A stretch of DNA of 64,000 nt from NCBI GenBank assembly GCA_026826555.1, contig JAKSZT010054304.1:36672683-36736682 (forward strand), given 5' to 3'. Source of the stretch: Tolypeutes matacus (lineage: Eukaryota > Chordata > Mammalia > Cingulata > Chlamyphoridae). The number at the start of each line of letters is the position of its first letter. Position 1 is the stretch's first letter. Made by a program: the position numbers and the translations under genes. The notes below the pieces were generated by a model that did not search any database, was not told the DNA's origin, and worked only from the letters and a program-made list of their open reading frames with translations. Positions 1 to 13,186 of this stretch are shown here, in pieces.

Positions 1-2149
1 CCTTCACCATTTCTGTGGCCAAAAAGTCAATATGTCATTTCTTAAAAATTATCTACACCATAATAAATTTTAGAAAATATATGATACATCCAGTCTTATA
101 TGTTAATTTATTCACCAAGTTATGTATGATACATCAACACAATTAATGTTGTATTTTAATCTATGAATAATTCATATAAAGTTGTTTACTAATAATGATC
201 ATCTAGTTCCTTCATTCTAAAACACAGCATATAAAAGGATATACAATAGACCTATAGGAATAAAATTCCAAAGACCTAATATTGATTTTCAATAAATTAT
301 AATCCTCCAGTAGAAATACAGATATCCTAATAGGGCTATGATCAAGTTGACATGGGACTATGAGGAAACAGAAGCAATTTTCAGATATGAAGGATGTTTC
401 CAGAGATATGGAAATAGGAAAGATATGGAAATAGGAAAATCTGTGAAAATTGGAAAGAAATGGAATCTTTTTAGAGTCTTTAGAGAATGATGAACTTATA
501 GGGTATGGAATGTTGGACGATATGAGTCTAGAAAAAGTAGTGAGGCAGATTATAAATAACCTTGTAAACCTTATTAATTTGTCCAGACTTTTTTTAGCAG
601 GCTATTGTGAACTTTAAAGAATTTAATATGAGGAAATTTTGCCAAAATTTGTGAGTTTGAAAGATTTAGATAACTGTATGAAGGACAGTTTCTAAAAGAT
701 AAAACTGGAAAAGAGACCATCTGTATAATGTAACTATGCCATTTCATGAGTTAGAGCAACAGAAATAGTGCAAGAGACCTATGAGTTTTTCCTGAAGGCA
801 TTTGCTTGGCTCTTGGTACAGACAGTTTCCTAACCCCACTCCCTTAATGATTCCCTTCCCTAGTAAAAGAATTTCAGCACGGCAATTTGCTGCTTGTTTA
901 ACAACTACATTTCCCTTTTCCATCCTGTCTTGTGGCTAAATAAGTTTATGGCACTAAATTCTGACCATCAAAGAGTATGACTAAGAAAATCCAGTGTTGA
1001 ATGCTTATAAGATTGACTTTTTGAATCCCTAATGTCTTGTATCTTTAAGAGCCTGGGGAATGACAAGAAGTGAAGCAACCACCCTGTTTATAGAGATGGA
1101 AACCAAATTTTGAGAGTGTCCATGCTTTAAAGGCATACTCTTTCCAAACATAGGTATGTATAAAACATATGTCATCTATCCATGTCTTTTCTATTTCTTA
1201 AAATACAATAAATGAAGAAAATTTCTATGTGATTTACTGTATCTAGCAGTGCTGATAGGAATGTGAAAAGCAGGTTTTGTGTTCAAAGACATAACAGAAG
1301 GAATCAAGATCAATTCTGCATTTGAAAGGTGTAACTATAAAAGGTAGACAATTTCTGTAGCTTTGTGTCCATCATTGGGTATTGTTCCCAATCTGAGGTT
1401 AATCAGTGGTATATTTTGGTAAGTATAGCAAAATTGTGTTATACACAGGTTCTTTTAATATATTATTAATAGTTTTTTATCATTTATTTTTACATTTTCT
1501 GAGAACTATAAATAATAGACGGCTAAGAAACACATTTTAAGTAAAATAAATCAAACACTGAGAGCAGCCATGAATGAATTCAATTTGCCTTTTACCCAAA
1601 AAGATTTCATTAAGCTAAACCCACTGGATTATTTTTTAAAAATCACACTAGCAAACTTCCATTTTCTGAAGCATACAAGTATACATACATTTTTATTTCC
1701 ATCAACTCCATCATGGCAATGCAACATAATTGGACATTTCACAATCATTTTGGCATGTTCAAACATATGCACTATTGATTAAGGTGTTATGTTTTAGTTT
1801 TATCAAGTAGTGTTCTGATTTAGTCTGGAAGAAAAAGAAGATTATTCAAATCAGCTTTTCTGTTTTACAAGGGTATTAGTCACATATATCAAAATGGAGG
1901 AATTAGGGAGAAAAGGTTTAGTTTTTATCTACAAATATGAAATAAAACAAAGCAGAGTATAATATGCAAGGAGTTTGGCTATTTTTATTTAAATGATTCT
2001 TCAGATTCTTTGGATTGTTTATCACAAATAGACACATTTTGTATTTGGGATGGCAGGAAAGCTAATCTAGAGTAGTAGCCCTTTAGGTTAATGTGATTAC
2101 TCCACATGATTGATGGGCATCACTTCAAGATTGATATGGTTTTGGTACC
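1..2149. other. Unassigned AT-rich DNA
   Basis: I see no gene or recognisable repeat here. Reading frames are short; the longest, 70 codons at 1570-1782, has no familiar motif and lies in AT-rich DNA. Very old, unrecognisable repeat remnants are possible. Confidence 0.5.
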
Positions 2150-2585
2150 TGTGGTGGTTTGAAACTGCATATGCCCCAGAAAATCATGTTCTTAAAGTTA
2201 ACCCACTCCTGTGGGTATAAACCTTTTTAAGTAGAAACTTTTGATTAAGTTATTTCAGTTAAGGCATGGCCCAGGGTATGTCTTAATCTCTTTATAAGAG
2301 AATGAAATTCAAAGAGACAGAAGGTCACGGAAGCAAGAAGTTGTAAGCAAAGAAACCCAGAAGCGGGAGAGACCAGCACATGCCGCCATGTGCCCTTGCC
2401 ATGTTACACAGGAGTCCAGGATCACTGACAGCCCATCTTTGGAGAGAAAACATCACCTAATGATGCCTTGATTTGGACACTTTTCTCAGCTTCGAAACTG
2501 CAAGCTTGTAAGCGAATAAATTCCCATAGTTAAAATCAATACATTTTATGGTGTCTGCTTTTTGGCAGCTTAGCAAACTAGAACA
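2150..2585 (+). mobile_element. MaLR/ERVL-like LTR
   Basis: The segment begins TGTGGTGGTTTGAA and ends TTAGCAAACTAGAACA. It has the usual layout of MaLR-type LTRs: a conserved 'ccagaaaatcatgttctta' block near the start, a purine-rich middle, then 'cttgtaagcgaataaa' containing an AATAAA poly(A) signal near the end. Related copies lie at 7208, 8372 (minus), 20598 (minus), 23017 and 24691 (minus), so this is a multicopy family in this genome. No convincing 5-bp target duplication is visible. The assignment to MaLR/ERVL rests on layout and similarity among copies; I cannot name the subfamily. Confidence 0.7.
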
Positions 2586-5500
2586 AATACTCTATGACGA
2601 GAGCAGATGCTAACTAGTAATAACATGAATATGCATTCCAGGGCAGATGAAAGTCTACATATTAGGTTTTCTACATGACTAAATTTTTACCTGAAAATGT
2701 TCAAAAATAGTAAAATAATATTGAAGTGGATTTTGTTGCAAATTCCTATCAAACAATATATCTAAATGCATGCTGATAACCATAATGAGGGCTCCTGAAT
2801 AGTGTGTTGTTAGTGAAATAGCTTTTACAATTTTAAATATCATTTATGCTTTCTAAAATTAAAATATATAATATTTACTATGGACTTGTTTTATTTTAAA
2901 AATGAATTGATATTACCACATTGAGATAGTCACGGGTCATTATCCAAGTAGGTTATGAAAAAAAAAAATGTCATTTGAGATATCTTTACCCTGTAACAGT
3001 ATAATTACTGCAAAAATATCAAATTACTTCCTATGATTTAGAATCGGAAGAATTTTAATAATTGTATTTTAATTATAATAAAAGAGAAGAGACTATAACA
3101 GAATTAGTAAGAAGAAGGGGAACTTGGTTTATCAGGTAACACACTCATTTTTAGAAAACACACTGAATCCTGAAGAGGCTATTTTTGTCGAAAATTAATC
3201 CACTAATGAGGTGCTGACCTAAAGCTAGAGTATCACCCTCTTTACGTCCATCACTTTTGCTGAGGTTTTCCAAATAAGATAAAAAGTATATCATAGAAAA
3301 AACTATTGAGAAACGTTGGGGAGAGAAAATTCCTTGTTACCTAAAATGTTGACTGTCCAACTAGCAGACCTCAATTTCTTGGCACTTTCCATTTTAGCAT
3401 TTTATCACAGACACTTAGAAAAAATTCCAGTGATATATCTCTATTGTAAAAGTAGACAAAATATCCATAGCTCATGTGGTCAATAAATAATCAAAACATG
3501 TTTTCCCCAAAACCTCCATCTCAAATATAATAATGTAATATATTATGGATTTGATATTTAGCACTTGATAGGCTTCAAAATATAAACACTCATGAAATGT
3601 AGAATGTAAATTTCACATAAAAGTTCATAGATAATTTTTTTTTCCATTTTAACTGTATAAATTAAGTTGCAGTTTTAATACAAATTATCTCAAAACAATA
3701 AATATAAAGTTATACTTTGAGTATACAAGCAATAAACTCCTTAAACGTTACCAGAAAGTAACCACCAAAACAGTTTATACAGTAAGCGTCAAACTAATTA
3801 TAAAATAACATGTTCCAAAAAGAAAACAAAAAAAATCTTTGTTCCCTGCATAATAGATAATAGATTTTAGACTTCAAATTTATTTTAGAGTCCAGAGACT
3901 TTAACGTTTTGACGTAGGGGGTAAAAAATTTAAGCTGAAAGACTTTGGTTTCTCTGAAAGGTTATAACTGAGAGTGTGAATCTGTTGTTCTCTGAGCATT
4001 TCCCTTCCCTTCCTCTCTCATCTATACCAGTTGTATTTGTGCTTCCCTTCCCAGCCTCTACTTTCATAGACATTAAGATTCAAAGAAACCTCTGAAAGTA
4101 TGAGGAAAAAAATGATACTGTACAGAGAATTTTGAATCTATACAAAGCAGAGAACTTACATTGATGTATTAATGAACAGAAGAATGGAGGGACATTATTA
4201 ATTTTTGTTCTAATTTGCAGATCCTGATTTTGAAAACAGTGGACAAAACATTGACTCTGGAAACAAAAATCATTACCATGTAGTTAGGTTCCAAGCGAGA
4301 CTACTTTAAGGAAAAGCCCAGTGAGATGCAGTATTATCTTCCTGCAAGTTTTCATTGTTGAAGTGGGTCAACGAAGGAAAAGGAGGAGAACAAAGCCCAG
4401 GTCAGCACTAACAAAGTGAGAATTCAGCCACTAATATTGTTTGTAATTAAATATCAAGGAAATATTTGGTTCATAGAAATAGAGAAGTAAACAAAATGTT
4501 TTGAGAGGACACTGTAATATTTAGTGCAAATAATTTAATTCTGATAATATTTGCTGAAGACATCAAGGTGGCAATCAATTTAATGATTTGACTATCTATT
4601 TGTATGAATAGTAATATCTATTTACTCCTTAGGAGTTTGAATCAGCAATGCTTTTTTGTTACTGGTGGTGCTTATTTTATTTATTTTGCATTAATTTACC
4701 CAATTGCTTCTCAGAAACATTGTAATAATTATGGTAAAGTGAAACCCTTTGCTTTGACAAATGTCTATTCTATCTCATAGATACTTGTTATATATTTGGT
4801 ATCTGATTTGAAATATGTGCAATTGCTTTAGAATATGCTATTAAAAACATATTAGAAACTTTCTTGAAATAATAGTCATTTTAAAATATCATTGGTAAAT
4901 GCTATGTTTTAGGATTTGTAAGGTTTAAACAATTAATAAAGCCTATAGTCTTATGCCTATTTCTTAGATCCTGATATTTGATTGACATAAAGTTACAGAT
5001 TTTATCAATTTTCAGACAATTTAAGTTGAAACAAATATTGTTTTGTTATCTATGAATATGAATGGCTATTCCAACCCATATAGGTACAATAATAGAGTTG
5101 ACATGACTCATTTCAGATTCTTCTCTCTAAACATGCTTTAAAGAGAACTTTTTAAATTAGGAATTTATGGACAATAGGTGAAGCCTGGCTATGACCAAAT
5201 AGTTTAAGTCTGTAGCACACAAGCACCATGATGAGAAAAATTGTAAAAGCTTGATGAAATTAAAAAAAAAAAAAGCTCACATTTCAAGGCACTAGAAAGC
5301 ATCCAAAATAGCTGAGATTTAAGGGACAATATAGAGAAAAGGTAAATGCAGTGAAGTGAGCCCACCATTCCCGCTTCTTCCTCAGGACATTTGCTACTTC
5401 TTCATTAGTACCCAACTTAAAGTTAAAACAGAAAGAAGCTAATAATTACTGCAGTCTCCCCTAGCTGGGCAAAAATTGGAGGTCAGGGAAATGAAGTTGC

Positions 5501-6029
5501 ACTGAATTTGAGGAGCCAAGATACCAAAGAAACAGATGTCTCTGAAAGGTGAGTCTTACGTTCTATATTAACTTTCTCCTTGAGCTTTTATGCTATTTTC
5601 TCATATTTGATAGTCAAGAGTTTAATAAACCAAGCAGACTATGATAGCCAAGAAATTAAAAAGATAAGATATGGTTCTGCCCTTGAGTAGAAAGAGGCAT
5701 ATTGCGTCAGAATTACAGCATTACAATGAAAAAGATGAGAAAATTTCTGGAATGGCAGTGTGAGGAGTTAGAACTGTTCTATAGTAAGGGGTGGGGAGTA
5801 CATTTAATGGTTGAAAAGTGCACATGCACGTGCACAAATACACACTTTAGTCTCATGAAATTGTCTTCAGAGTATATAACAGTTAGAGAAGTATTTATTC
5901 AAGAAAATCTACTACATTTCAATGAATGGCCTCAACAACAGAATGAAGCAGACAAAGGAAATCTTTCAGAGACCTTTGGAATTGTAACAAAAGGTATGAA
6001 ACTCATATGATTGGAAATATAGGAGAAAA
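2586..6029. other. Unassigned AT-rich DNA
   Basis: No gene or clear repeat is seen. There are A-runs at about 2950 and 5261. A 102-codon frame at 5702-6010 has no recognisable motif and runs towards the L1 fragment that follows, so I do not call it a gene. Confidence 0.45.
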
Positions 6030-6700
6030 GAATATGGGTCTGAAAATGTACTTGTGGAAATAATGGCTAAATTTTTTCCAAAATACAAAAAATATATTAT
6101 ACAGATATAAGAAAACAAATGAAGCCCAAACATAAAAACCTATAGAAGTCCACAATGCAATATATCATTGTCAAAGTTCTGAAAACTAAAGGCAAAGGAA
6201 AACTCTCTCTTGAAAACAGTGAGAGAGAAATAAAACTTTTACTATAGGGAGAAAACAATTTGGATGATTGCATATGTCTGATCAAAAACTATGGAACATA
6301 AATCTGGTTGAGAAAAAAAAAATCATAGCACAATATTTATCAAGTGTTGAGAAAAGAACTGTCATCACAGAACTCAACATCCAGTGATTTCTTTTTTTAA
6401 TAAATGAAGGGAAAATCAAGACATTCTCAGAGAGAAACTAAGAGAAATGGTCTCCAGCAGACCTACCTTAAAAGAATGTTTACCAAAAGTTCTCTAAATG
6501 AAAAGGAAATGGAAACAAGAAATCTCAGAATTGCAGGATGGAAAAAGGAACACAGATAAGAGCAAAAAATAGTATAAATGCAATAGATTTCCTTTCTCCT
6601 CTTGAGTTTTTAAGATCATGTTTGATGGATGAAGAAAAAATTATAACTGTCCAATGTGTTTCTCAATTTATGTAGAGGCAATCTTTTAAGCAATTATATT
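6030..6700 (+). mobile_element. Ancient L1 ORF1 fragment
   Basis: The plus strand carries the order of phrases typical of the C-terminal part of old mammalian L1 ORF1: 'taatggctaaattttttcc', then 'aaagttctgaaaactaaagg', 'gaaaacagtgagagagaaat', 'ctcaacatccagtgatttc', 'aaatcaagacattctcagag' and 'cagcagacctaccttaaaag'. The frame is broken many times and no ORF survives. Divergence suggests an old L1M-type copy, much older than the L1s at 11.6 and 28-34 kb. Edges are approximate. Confidence 0.7.
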
Positions 6701-7207
6701 ATAAATGGGGAAATAATGACTATTTCATTTGGGTTATAATACAATAAACAATTCATTTTTTGTTTGTTTGTTTGAATTGTTCCAACTTTAGCCATTGAAG
6801 TTTTTTACGTGGAATCCTTGGCCTTTTGACAAGTCCTCATCTAATTTTATTTTTTTAACATTTCTCTATGTTCTACTAATACAACATACTCCAGGCTCAT
6901 CTGCTATTTCCCTTATCCCAGCCCTAGAATCAGCCATTTCTCCAAGTAGCCCTGATTTATTTTATTGGAAAATTTTATATTAAAACAAAGATCATGACAT
7001 AGGTTCAGCATAGGGTTGGTAAGGTTTCACTGCTTTTAGACACTTTTAAGGGACAGAGCTAGTAAATATAAGTATGGGTACTAACCCTAAATAAAAACAT
7101 AGTTATTTATTTTATATCAAACAATCAACTCCATATTTAAAGCAATTTAATTTATGTACTGAATATATTTGTACTAATTTTAAGAAACATGTATGTGTTG
7201 TATGTGT
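6701..7207. other. Unassigned DNA between L1 fragment and LTR
   Basis: AT-rich sequence with a short (TTTG)n run near 6755. A 62-codon frame at 6795-6983 has no recognisable features. Nothing else is seen. Confidence 0.4.
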
Positions 7208-7673
7208 GTGCAGTGGTTTGAACCTGTATGTACCCCAGAAAAGCATGTTCTTAAAATTAATCCATTCTTGTGGGTGTGGTACAATTGTAAATAGAACCTT
7301 TTGATGAGACTATTTCAGTTAAGGTGTGACTCACCTCATTCAAGATGGATTTTAATCCTCTTATTGGAGTCCTTTATAAACAGGATGACTATACAGGGGG
7401 ATAAAGAAAGCCAGGGAAACAAGACGATAAAATCAATGAAACCCGAGAAGGAAGGGAGAGACTAGCAGACTCTGCCATGTACCTTGCCATGTGACAGAGG
7501 AGTCCAGGATTGCTGGGATCCAGTCTTCAGGAAGAAAGCATCATCTTGATGATGGCTTGATTTGGACATTTTCATGGCCTCAAAACTCCTAACTTGTAAG
7601 CTAACAAATTTCCATTATTAAAAGTCAACCCATTTCATGGTATCTGCTATAAGCAACCTAAGAAACTAAAATA
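7208..7673 (+). mobile_element. MaLR/ERVL-like LTR
   Basis: Same family and order of landmarks as the copy at 2150: 'gtggtttgaacctg', 'ccccagaaaagcatgttctta', 'ttcagttaaggtgtgac', 'gatggcttgatttggacatt', 'cttgtaagctaacaaatttcc', ending near 'aagaaactaaaata'. It is immediately followed by a (GT)n tract, which obscures its 3' flank. Orientation is plus. Confidence 0.7.
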
Positions 7674-7674
7674 G

Positions 7675-7702
7675 CGTGTGTGTGTGTGTGTGTGTGTGTG
7701 TG
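7675..7702. repeat. (GT)n microsatellite
   Basis: About 14 uninterrupted GT units directly after the LTR. A shorter TG-rich stretch also precedes the LTR (about 7194-7211). Confidence 0.9.
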
Positions 7703-8371
7703 AGAGACATGGTTTTTCTTCCAGATAATCTTCATTCCTTTTGAAAACATTTTCTGGTTGCCTTTCTCTTTGGTGTAAAGAACTGTAATTAATGTTTGTT
7801 GTAATGCAGTTTGACTGGAGATGAATTCTCTCAATTTTTGTTAATATACAATATTTTTATTTGGACTGTTTTGGAAGAATATTTTCACTGAATGTAGAAT
7901 TACAGTGAAAATTTTTTTTTAACTTTTATTTTCTTTCAGTACTTTAAAGATGGTTTTCCATTGCTTAAAGGCCTCCATTGTTTTTGATGGAAATTTGGTC
8001 ATGGCTTTTCTGATTGTTGTCATGAATATAACTCTTCTTTTTCTTCGTTTGTCTGCTTTCAAGATTTTCCTTATATATCTATATATATTAACAATTTGAC
8101 AAGGATGTGCCTGATTTGGTCTTCTATGTAATTAATCTGCATTTGATTTCCTGAGCATTTTGGATAAAATAATTTACACTTTTAATTTAGGTGAATCATT
8201 GGGCATTATCTCTTCAAATATTTTTTTTGTTCTATTCATTTTCTCTTTACCTTTGGCATTCCATTAGAGTATTTTAGACCATTTACATTTTCTCAAAATC
8301 TCACACATTTTTACATTTATTTTTCAACTCTGTTTATTTTCTTCTTTAGTTGGGATAATTTCAATTAACAG
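7703..8371 (-). mobile_element. Ancient antisense L1-like fragment
   Basis: The plus strand is T-rich with phrases typical of the antisense of old L1 5' UTR/ORF1 sequence: 'ttttcactgaatgtagaatt', 'gattttccttatatatctat', 'ttatctcttcaaatattttt' and 'ttcattttctctttacc'. No frame survives. The MaLR element that follows appears to have inserted at its right side. The L1 assignment is inference from pattern memory; edges are approximate. Confidence 0.45.
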
Positions 8372-8822
8372 TGTTTTAGTTTCCTTGTTGCTAAAGCAAA
8401 TGCCATGCAATAGGTTGGCTTAAACAATAGGAATATATTCTAAGGATAGAAGAAATCCAAATCAAGGCATCAGCAAGGTGATATTTTCTTCCCAAAGACT
8501 ATGGAATTTGGTGTTGGCCACCACCAATCATTGGTGATTTGCTTTTCTAGTACATGGCAATGCACGTGGTGGCCTCTCCTGGCTTTGTCCTTCTCTTGTG
8601 GGTTCCATTGACTTTCAGGTTTTGGCTGCTTACTCTGTGACTTTTTACTGTCTATGACCTTCCCTTTAAGAGCTTAAGTAATGGATTAAGACCCATTTTA
8701 ATGGGTCTCATCTTATCTCAAATAATCCCATCGAAAGGTCCTATTTACAAGTTTATATCTATAGGAATAGATTAAGTTTAAGAACATGTTTACTTTTTGG
8801 TATACATAGTTACAAACCACCA
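8372..8822 (-). mobile_element. MaLR-like 3' LTR (minus)
   Basis: This is the reverse orientation of the LTR family seen at 2150 and 7208: it starts 'tgttttagtttccttgttgctaaagc' and ends near 'acatagttacaaaccacca'. The reverse of the AATAAA/gcaaac end lies at the left. Sequence continuing rightward (8823-9345) resembles a MaLR internal region, so this reads as the 3' LTR of a partial element rather than a solo LTR. Confidence 0.7.
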
Positions 8823-9345
8823 GTCTTCCCTTTGTACCCCAAGAAGATAGGTACTTTTTATATGCAAAATATATTCCAGCACATCCCCAAAACGTAAGTT
8901 ATCTCAGTTGCAATACTAAGTACAAAGTCTCATCAAAATTGGTTATGGGTGTCATTTTTCCTGGAACAAAATCTCCTTCTGTCTTGTGAAATCTAGAAAA
9001 CAAGTTACCTGCTTCAAATAAACAATAGAGGGTTAGGCATAGGATAGATATTACCATTCCAGAAGGGAGAATTTGGAAGCAAAACATAGGTTATGGGTCC
9101 AAGCAATTCTGAAATACAGCAGGGCAAACTCCCTTAGATTTCAAGGTCTGAGAGTCATCTATAGATCAATGCCTGATGGAGTAGCAGCCCCATCTCTTCC
9201 AAGCATTTGTGCATTAGCCATTCTTTCCCCAAACACTCGGAGAAGCTCCACCTTCTCCAAGCATTGAGATGTTGGCCAGGCTCTCCACAAACACTGAGTT
9301 GTGTCTGGGCATCCCAGAGATTCTAAACTATCAGGGGACACCATG
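8823..9345 (-). mobile_element. MaLR internal-region fragment
   Basis: Directly follows the LTR. It contains 'ccaagcaattctgaaatacagcagggcaaactccctta', a phrase pattern typical of the non-coding internal region of MaLR elements on the antisense strand, then 'cattgagatgttggccaggc' and a repeated 'tctccaagcatt' motif. Short frames on both strands here (61-64 codons) are incidental. Its right edge is uncertain. Confidence 0.55.
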
Positions 9346-11560
9346 CTCAGGTTTTAAAATTTTGATATATTTCATTAGTTTTATTGTTACTTGCATCAAT
9401 GGCAGTTCCTTTTCTTCCTGCTGCTCTGCCAAGAATGAAATCTGCAGTGAGCCCCTTGTCCCCAAGGTAGACTTGCCACTTCTTGGATTTATTTAATTTA
9501 GACTTTTAATTAAATAGGTGCAAGAGAAGTTCTAAGGAAAAACAAATGTTTTGGTTTAAATTGTCAGTAATTACAGCATTCAGAAAGTACACAATTTTTA
9601 ACTTGTAATTATGACAAACTTTAGATGTCAAATCTAAAATGTCTGTGGAAATACATTTTATTTCTAATTTATTCTATAAAATACCCAGGGAACAATGTTT
9701 GGACATCATTAATTTAAAGCATTTCCTAATAACTGCTATACTCAGAAGTAAAAGGCAATAACTGATTATAGTACCATAATATAGGCAATAACATCAAAAG
9801 CATTCTATTCCTCTTAGAAATAGAGGAGCTTCTGATCTCTCATCCCTCCAAATAAACAACTCTGACAATTCAGAAAGTAATAAAATTTCATGAAGGATAG
9901 TAGAAGAAAGAACCTTGAAATAGTAACTACGACCGTTTGCATAAATGAACACTATAGCAAGTAGATAGCTGCCCTCAGCCCAATATTTAAGGAGATTGTG
10001 TGCTACAGGTTACTTGCTGATTTAATTATTTAGTTCTTGGTTATATGATATTAATTTGATACTTTAATTGACTTACAACAATAATACACTCACAGATGGA
10101 TAAAAATAATGAGAGGACATTGGAATATCTTTTGGGAAAATGTTTAGAGCATTTGTATGTGCATATGTGCATGTGTGCATATTAGAGAAAAGTGCAACAT
10201 ATTAAATGAATTAGTTTGTTGTTTCTATAATTACTGGAAAGTTTATGTGTCTGTGGAATGTTTTATAGGTTTTCAGTAGGATACTCATGTAAGATATGGC
10301 TCATTGCTCATCAGTATCAATTCTTTTCTTTTCCTATTGTGCCTTTCTGAACTACAGTGATGGAAAGCTCAAAACTATTTTTTCCTACTTCTTTGAAGTT
10401 GTATATGGATGAAGGTTACATTCTAGTTTAAGAATTCTGTATGTGATATTCAGAACAAAAGGTTCAGAAGAGGTGGTGCATTCTCAAGTTGATGGATTCT
10501 TCTTGAAACCAAGCCAGGATTTCAGTGGCTAAATCCTAGTTCCATTGGAAGTGGAAGTTGAGGCTGTAATTCTTGGGTCTTGGCAATAACCATAGATTCT
10601 TGAAGTCAATATTGACTTGCACTCCTACAGGCTCTCCAGGGATTCATTCCCACTCCTATAGACCTTCCATAGATTTTGTAATGCCTAAACTACTTTGAGT
10701 TCATTTCTGCTTGTTATACCTAGATTGTTTTCTATTTCCTGTCACTCCTCTCTACTAATACACAAGAGAAAAAGTCAGACAAGAGAAATAATTAAAGTAA
10801 AACTGTACTACTTATGTATTCAATTATTGAACTCAAAATTTCAGCAAATCACTTCTAACCTAAACTTGATGTGGTCTATAGAAGAAAGAATCCAAGAGAT
10901 GCAGTGTCAGGGGCCTGAATAGGAATTTTATCCACTACTGCACCCTAAAATAAGTATGAATGGTTCTACTTTGAATGAACTGCTTTTACAAAAACACTAA
11001 AATCAGTAAAAAATTCATACTGTATACTCTATTTAGGAAAAAAAAACAGTATAGAAATAAAATATAATTTTTAAAATATAATGTAGTTAATAAAGCATTA
11101 CTGTGCATCCAATGGTGGAACACTGTAATTAAAAATCTGATTTGCCTTTTTAATATTACATGTGAAGTGCCTCAAAGAAGCATTTTATATAATCTGAAAA
11201 TCATTCTACTTTAATATACCAATGTTCCCTCTCAGCCCATGCAATTACAATACTGGGAATCTTGCCCAAGAAAATAATGCTAAATATGAGAGCAGATTCA
11301 TGCATTGTAACATACTTCCCTGCTTCTTTTATATTAATAAGAGTTGGAAATTATCCTTCCATATTCAAAAATAAATTTTTGTTAAGGATGAAATAGGATG
11401 AGCAATCTAAATTATGATATTAATAAATTTTAATTAATATTGTGTATTTACAGGTGATTTTTATGATACATTGAGTGAATATAAAAAGCATGGAAAAATT
11501 GTTCAAAACAAATAAAATCTTACCATAAGAAGTGAGTGAGGTTAAATTTTTAAGAGTCAA
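9346..11560. other. Unassigned DNA
   Basis: No gene is recognised. A 75-codon frame (10695-10922) has no known motif. The stretch 10460-10680 is less AT-rich than its surroundings but matches nothing I can name. Confidence 0.4.
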
Positions 11561-13186
11561 GAGGGCTTCAAGATGGCAGAATAGGGAACAGCAGGTTGAA
11601 ATACTCCTGCAGAAACTGCAGGAAGGTAGGCAAGTTTACTTGGCAGAAGGGAAGCCATGGGACCTCAGGTGTAATTGGAAAGGGCAGCTAGAGAGGGGAG
11701 ACCCAGTGGCTGGGAGGAAGGGAACCCATAGGAGATAGGATACTCAGGCCAGCTCAGAGGCTAGGGAAGCCAGGGAATTGACTGACTGGGAGACCAGTGC
11801 TTAGCTGGCTCATAGACTGCGTTAAGTCCCCCAGCCCCTGGGCAACCTGGGGAACATCCCAGTACCCAGCAGTCTCTTGAGGTAGAGGAGCTGTGGGACA
11901 AACAAGTATGGGACAAACAGCCAACTCAGGGGGGAGAGAGGTATAGGGAGGAGGGATGATAGGGCAGGTGGACCAGAAAAAAAAGATACCAGCCAGCACT
12001 GAAACAACTGCAGGGACAGGGGAGGAAGGAACTGCTCAGACTGGCTGCCACACCCACCTGCCCGGGGAAAGAGAGGAAATGGGTCAGTGAGGGGGGCAGT
12101 CTGACAGTCACCTAGCAGCCCTGGAAAGTGGGAAGGCTGGAGAGGCAAACACCAAAACATTACAAGCCTAACTGGCCTGAGGTAAAAGAGGGAGGTCAGA
12201 GGTAAACAAGTCTTCAGAAGTCTTTAGAAGCTCAATCTAACTGGTAGAGCCCATGTAGCTCAGCTATTAAACTCTTGCTTAACAAATACAAGGTTCTTGA
12301 GGTACCTCCTAAAAAAGATGAAAAACAAAAAACAAAACAAAAAAAACCACCAAAAAACAAAAGCAAAGCCTAACTGGCTCAAGTGATAAAGCGGGTAGGA
12401 AGAGCCACCCCAGCACCTGAAGGTAGCGGGGTTGAAGGACAAGCAGCCTCAGGACAGAGAATTTAGACTGAGATGTATTTTTTATGTTATTTCATTTGTT
12501 ATTTACTTATTTAATTATTTTTTCTTTTCTCTATGCCTGGGTACCTTACCTGGGAAGAGTTGGCTTGCAAGGAGATTGATTGGTAAGCACTGGCAGCCTG
12601 AGACAGTTGCTAGTGTCCCGAGAAAGAAGTCTGTGTTTTGCGTTTTTCTTTTCCTTTTTTTTTTTTTTTTGTAGTTGTTGCTTTTTTTCTCTCCTTCTTT
12701 TTCCTTCTTTTCTCCTCAGTTTATTTATTTTTCTTTCTTTCATTTTTCCCTCTTCCATTGCATTTCTCTGATTCCATGTACTCTTGCTAGGTCCTCATTT
12801 TCTTTATTCTCTTCTCATATTTCTGGTCTTTTATTTTACCTTTTTATCCATTTCTTTTATTTTACTTTTTTTATTCTTAATGCTTTTTATTTTTTATGAT
12901 TTTTCACTCATTTTTTAAAAAATTTTGTGGGTTTTTAAAAAAAAAATTCTCTTCTCCTTTCTTTCCTTTTCTATGGTCTTAATATTTTTTGATGGAGGGA
13001 CACAGACAACTACAAGGATACAGAATATGGGATAAAGTATTAAAGAGGAGACTTAACACACACACAAAAAACAAAATTAAACCCTAGAGTACAAAGAGAA
13101 GTTAATCATCTGAATAAAAATATCAAGATAAGCAGATACATAGACACAAGCAAAAAATTACAACCCATACTAAGAAACAGGAAGAC
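11561..13186 (+). other. L1 5' UTR with pyrimidine-rich tract
   Basis: GC-richer than its surroundings up to about 12200, as expected for an L1 5' UTR, with an internal SINE. From about 12643 to 12960 the plus strand is a long T/C-rich tract with a 14-T run. Frames within it on both strands encode only low-complexity F/S/L or K/E/R runs and are not genes. Confidence 0.6.
12245..12369 (+). mobile_element. Small tRNA-headed SINE in L1 5' UTR
   Basis: The insert has a tRNA-like head (after 'ctaactgg': 'tagagcccatgtagctcagc') and an A-rich tail 'aaaaacaaaacaaaaaaaacc'. It is bracketed by an 8-bp direct repeat, CTAACTGG, at 12237-12244 and 12370-12377. Head and tail are those of DAS-type SINEs, but the body is diverged and short. 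It is younger than the host L1. Confidence 0.65.
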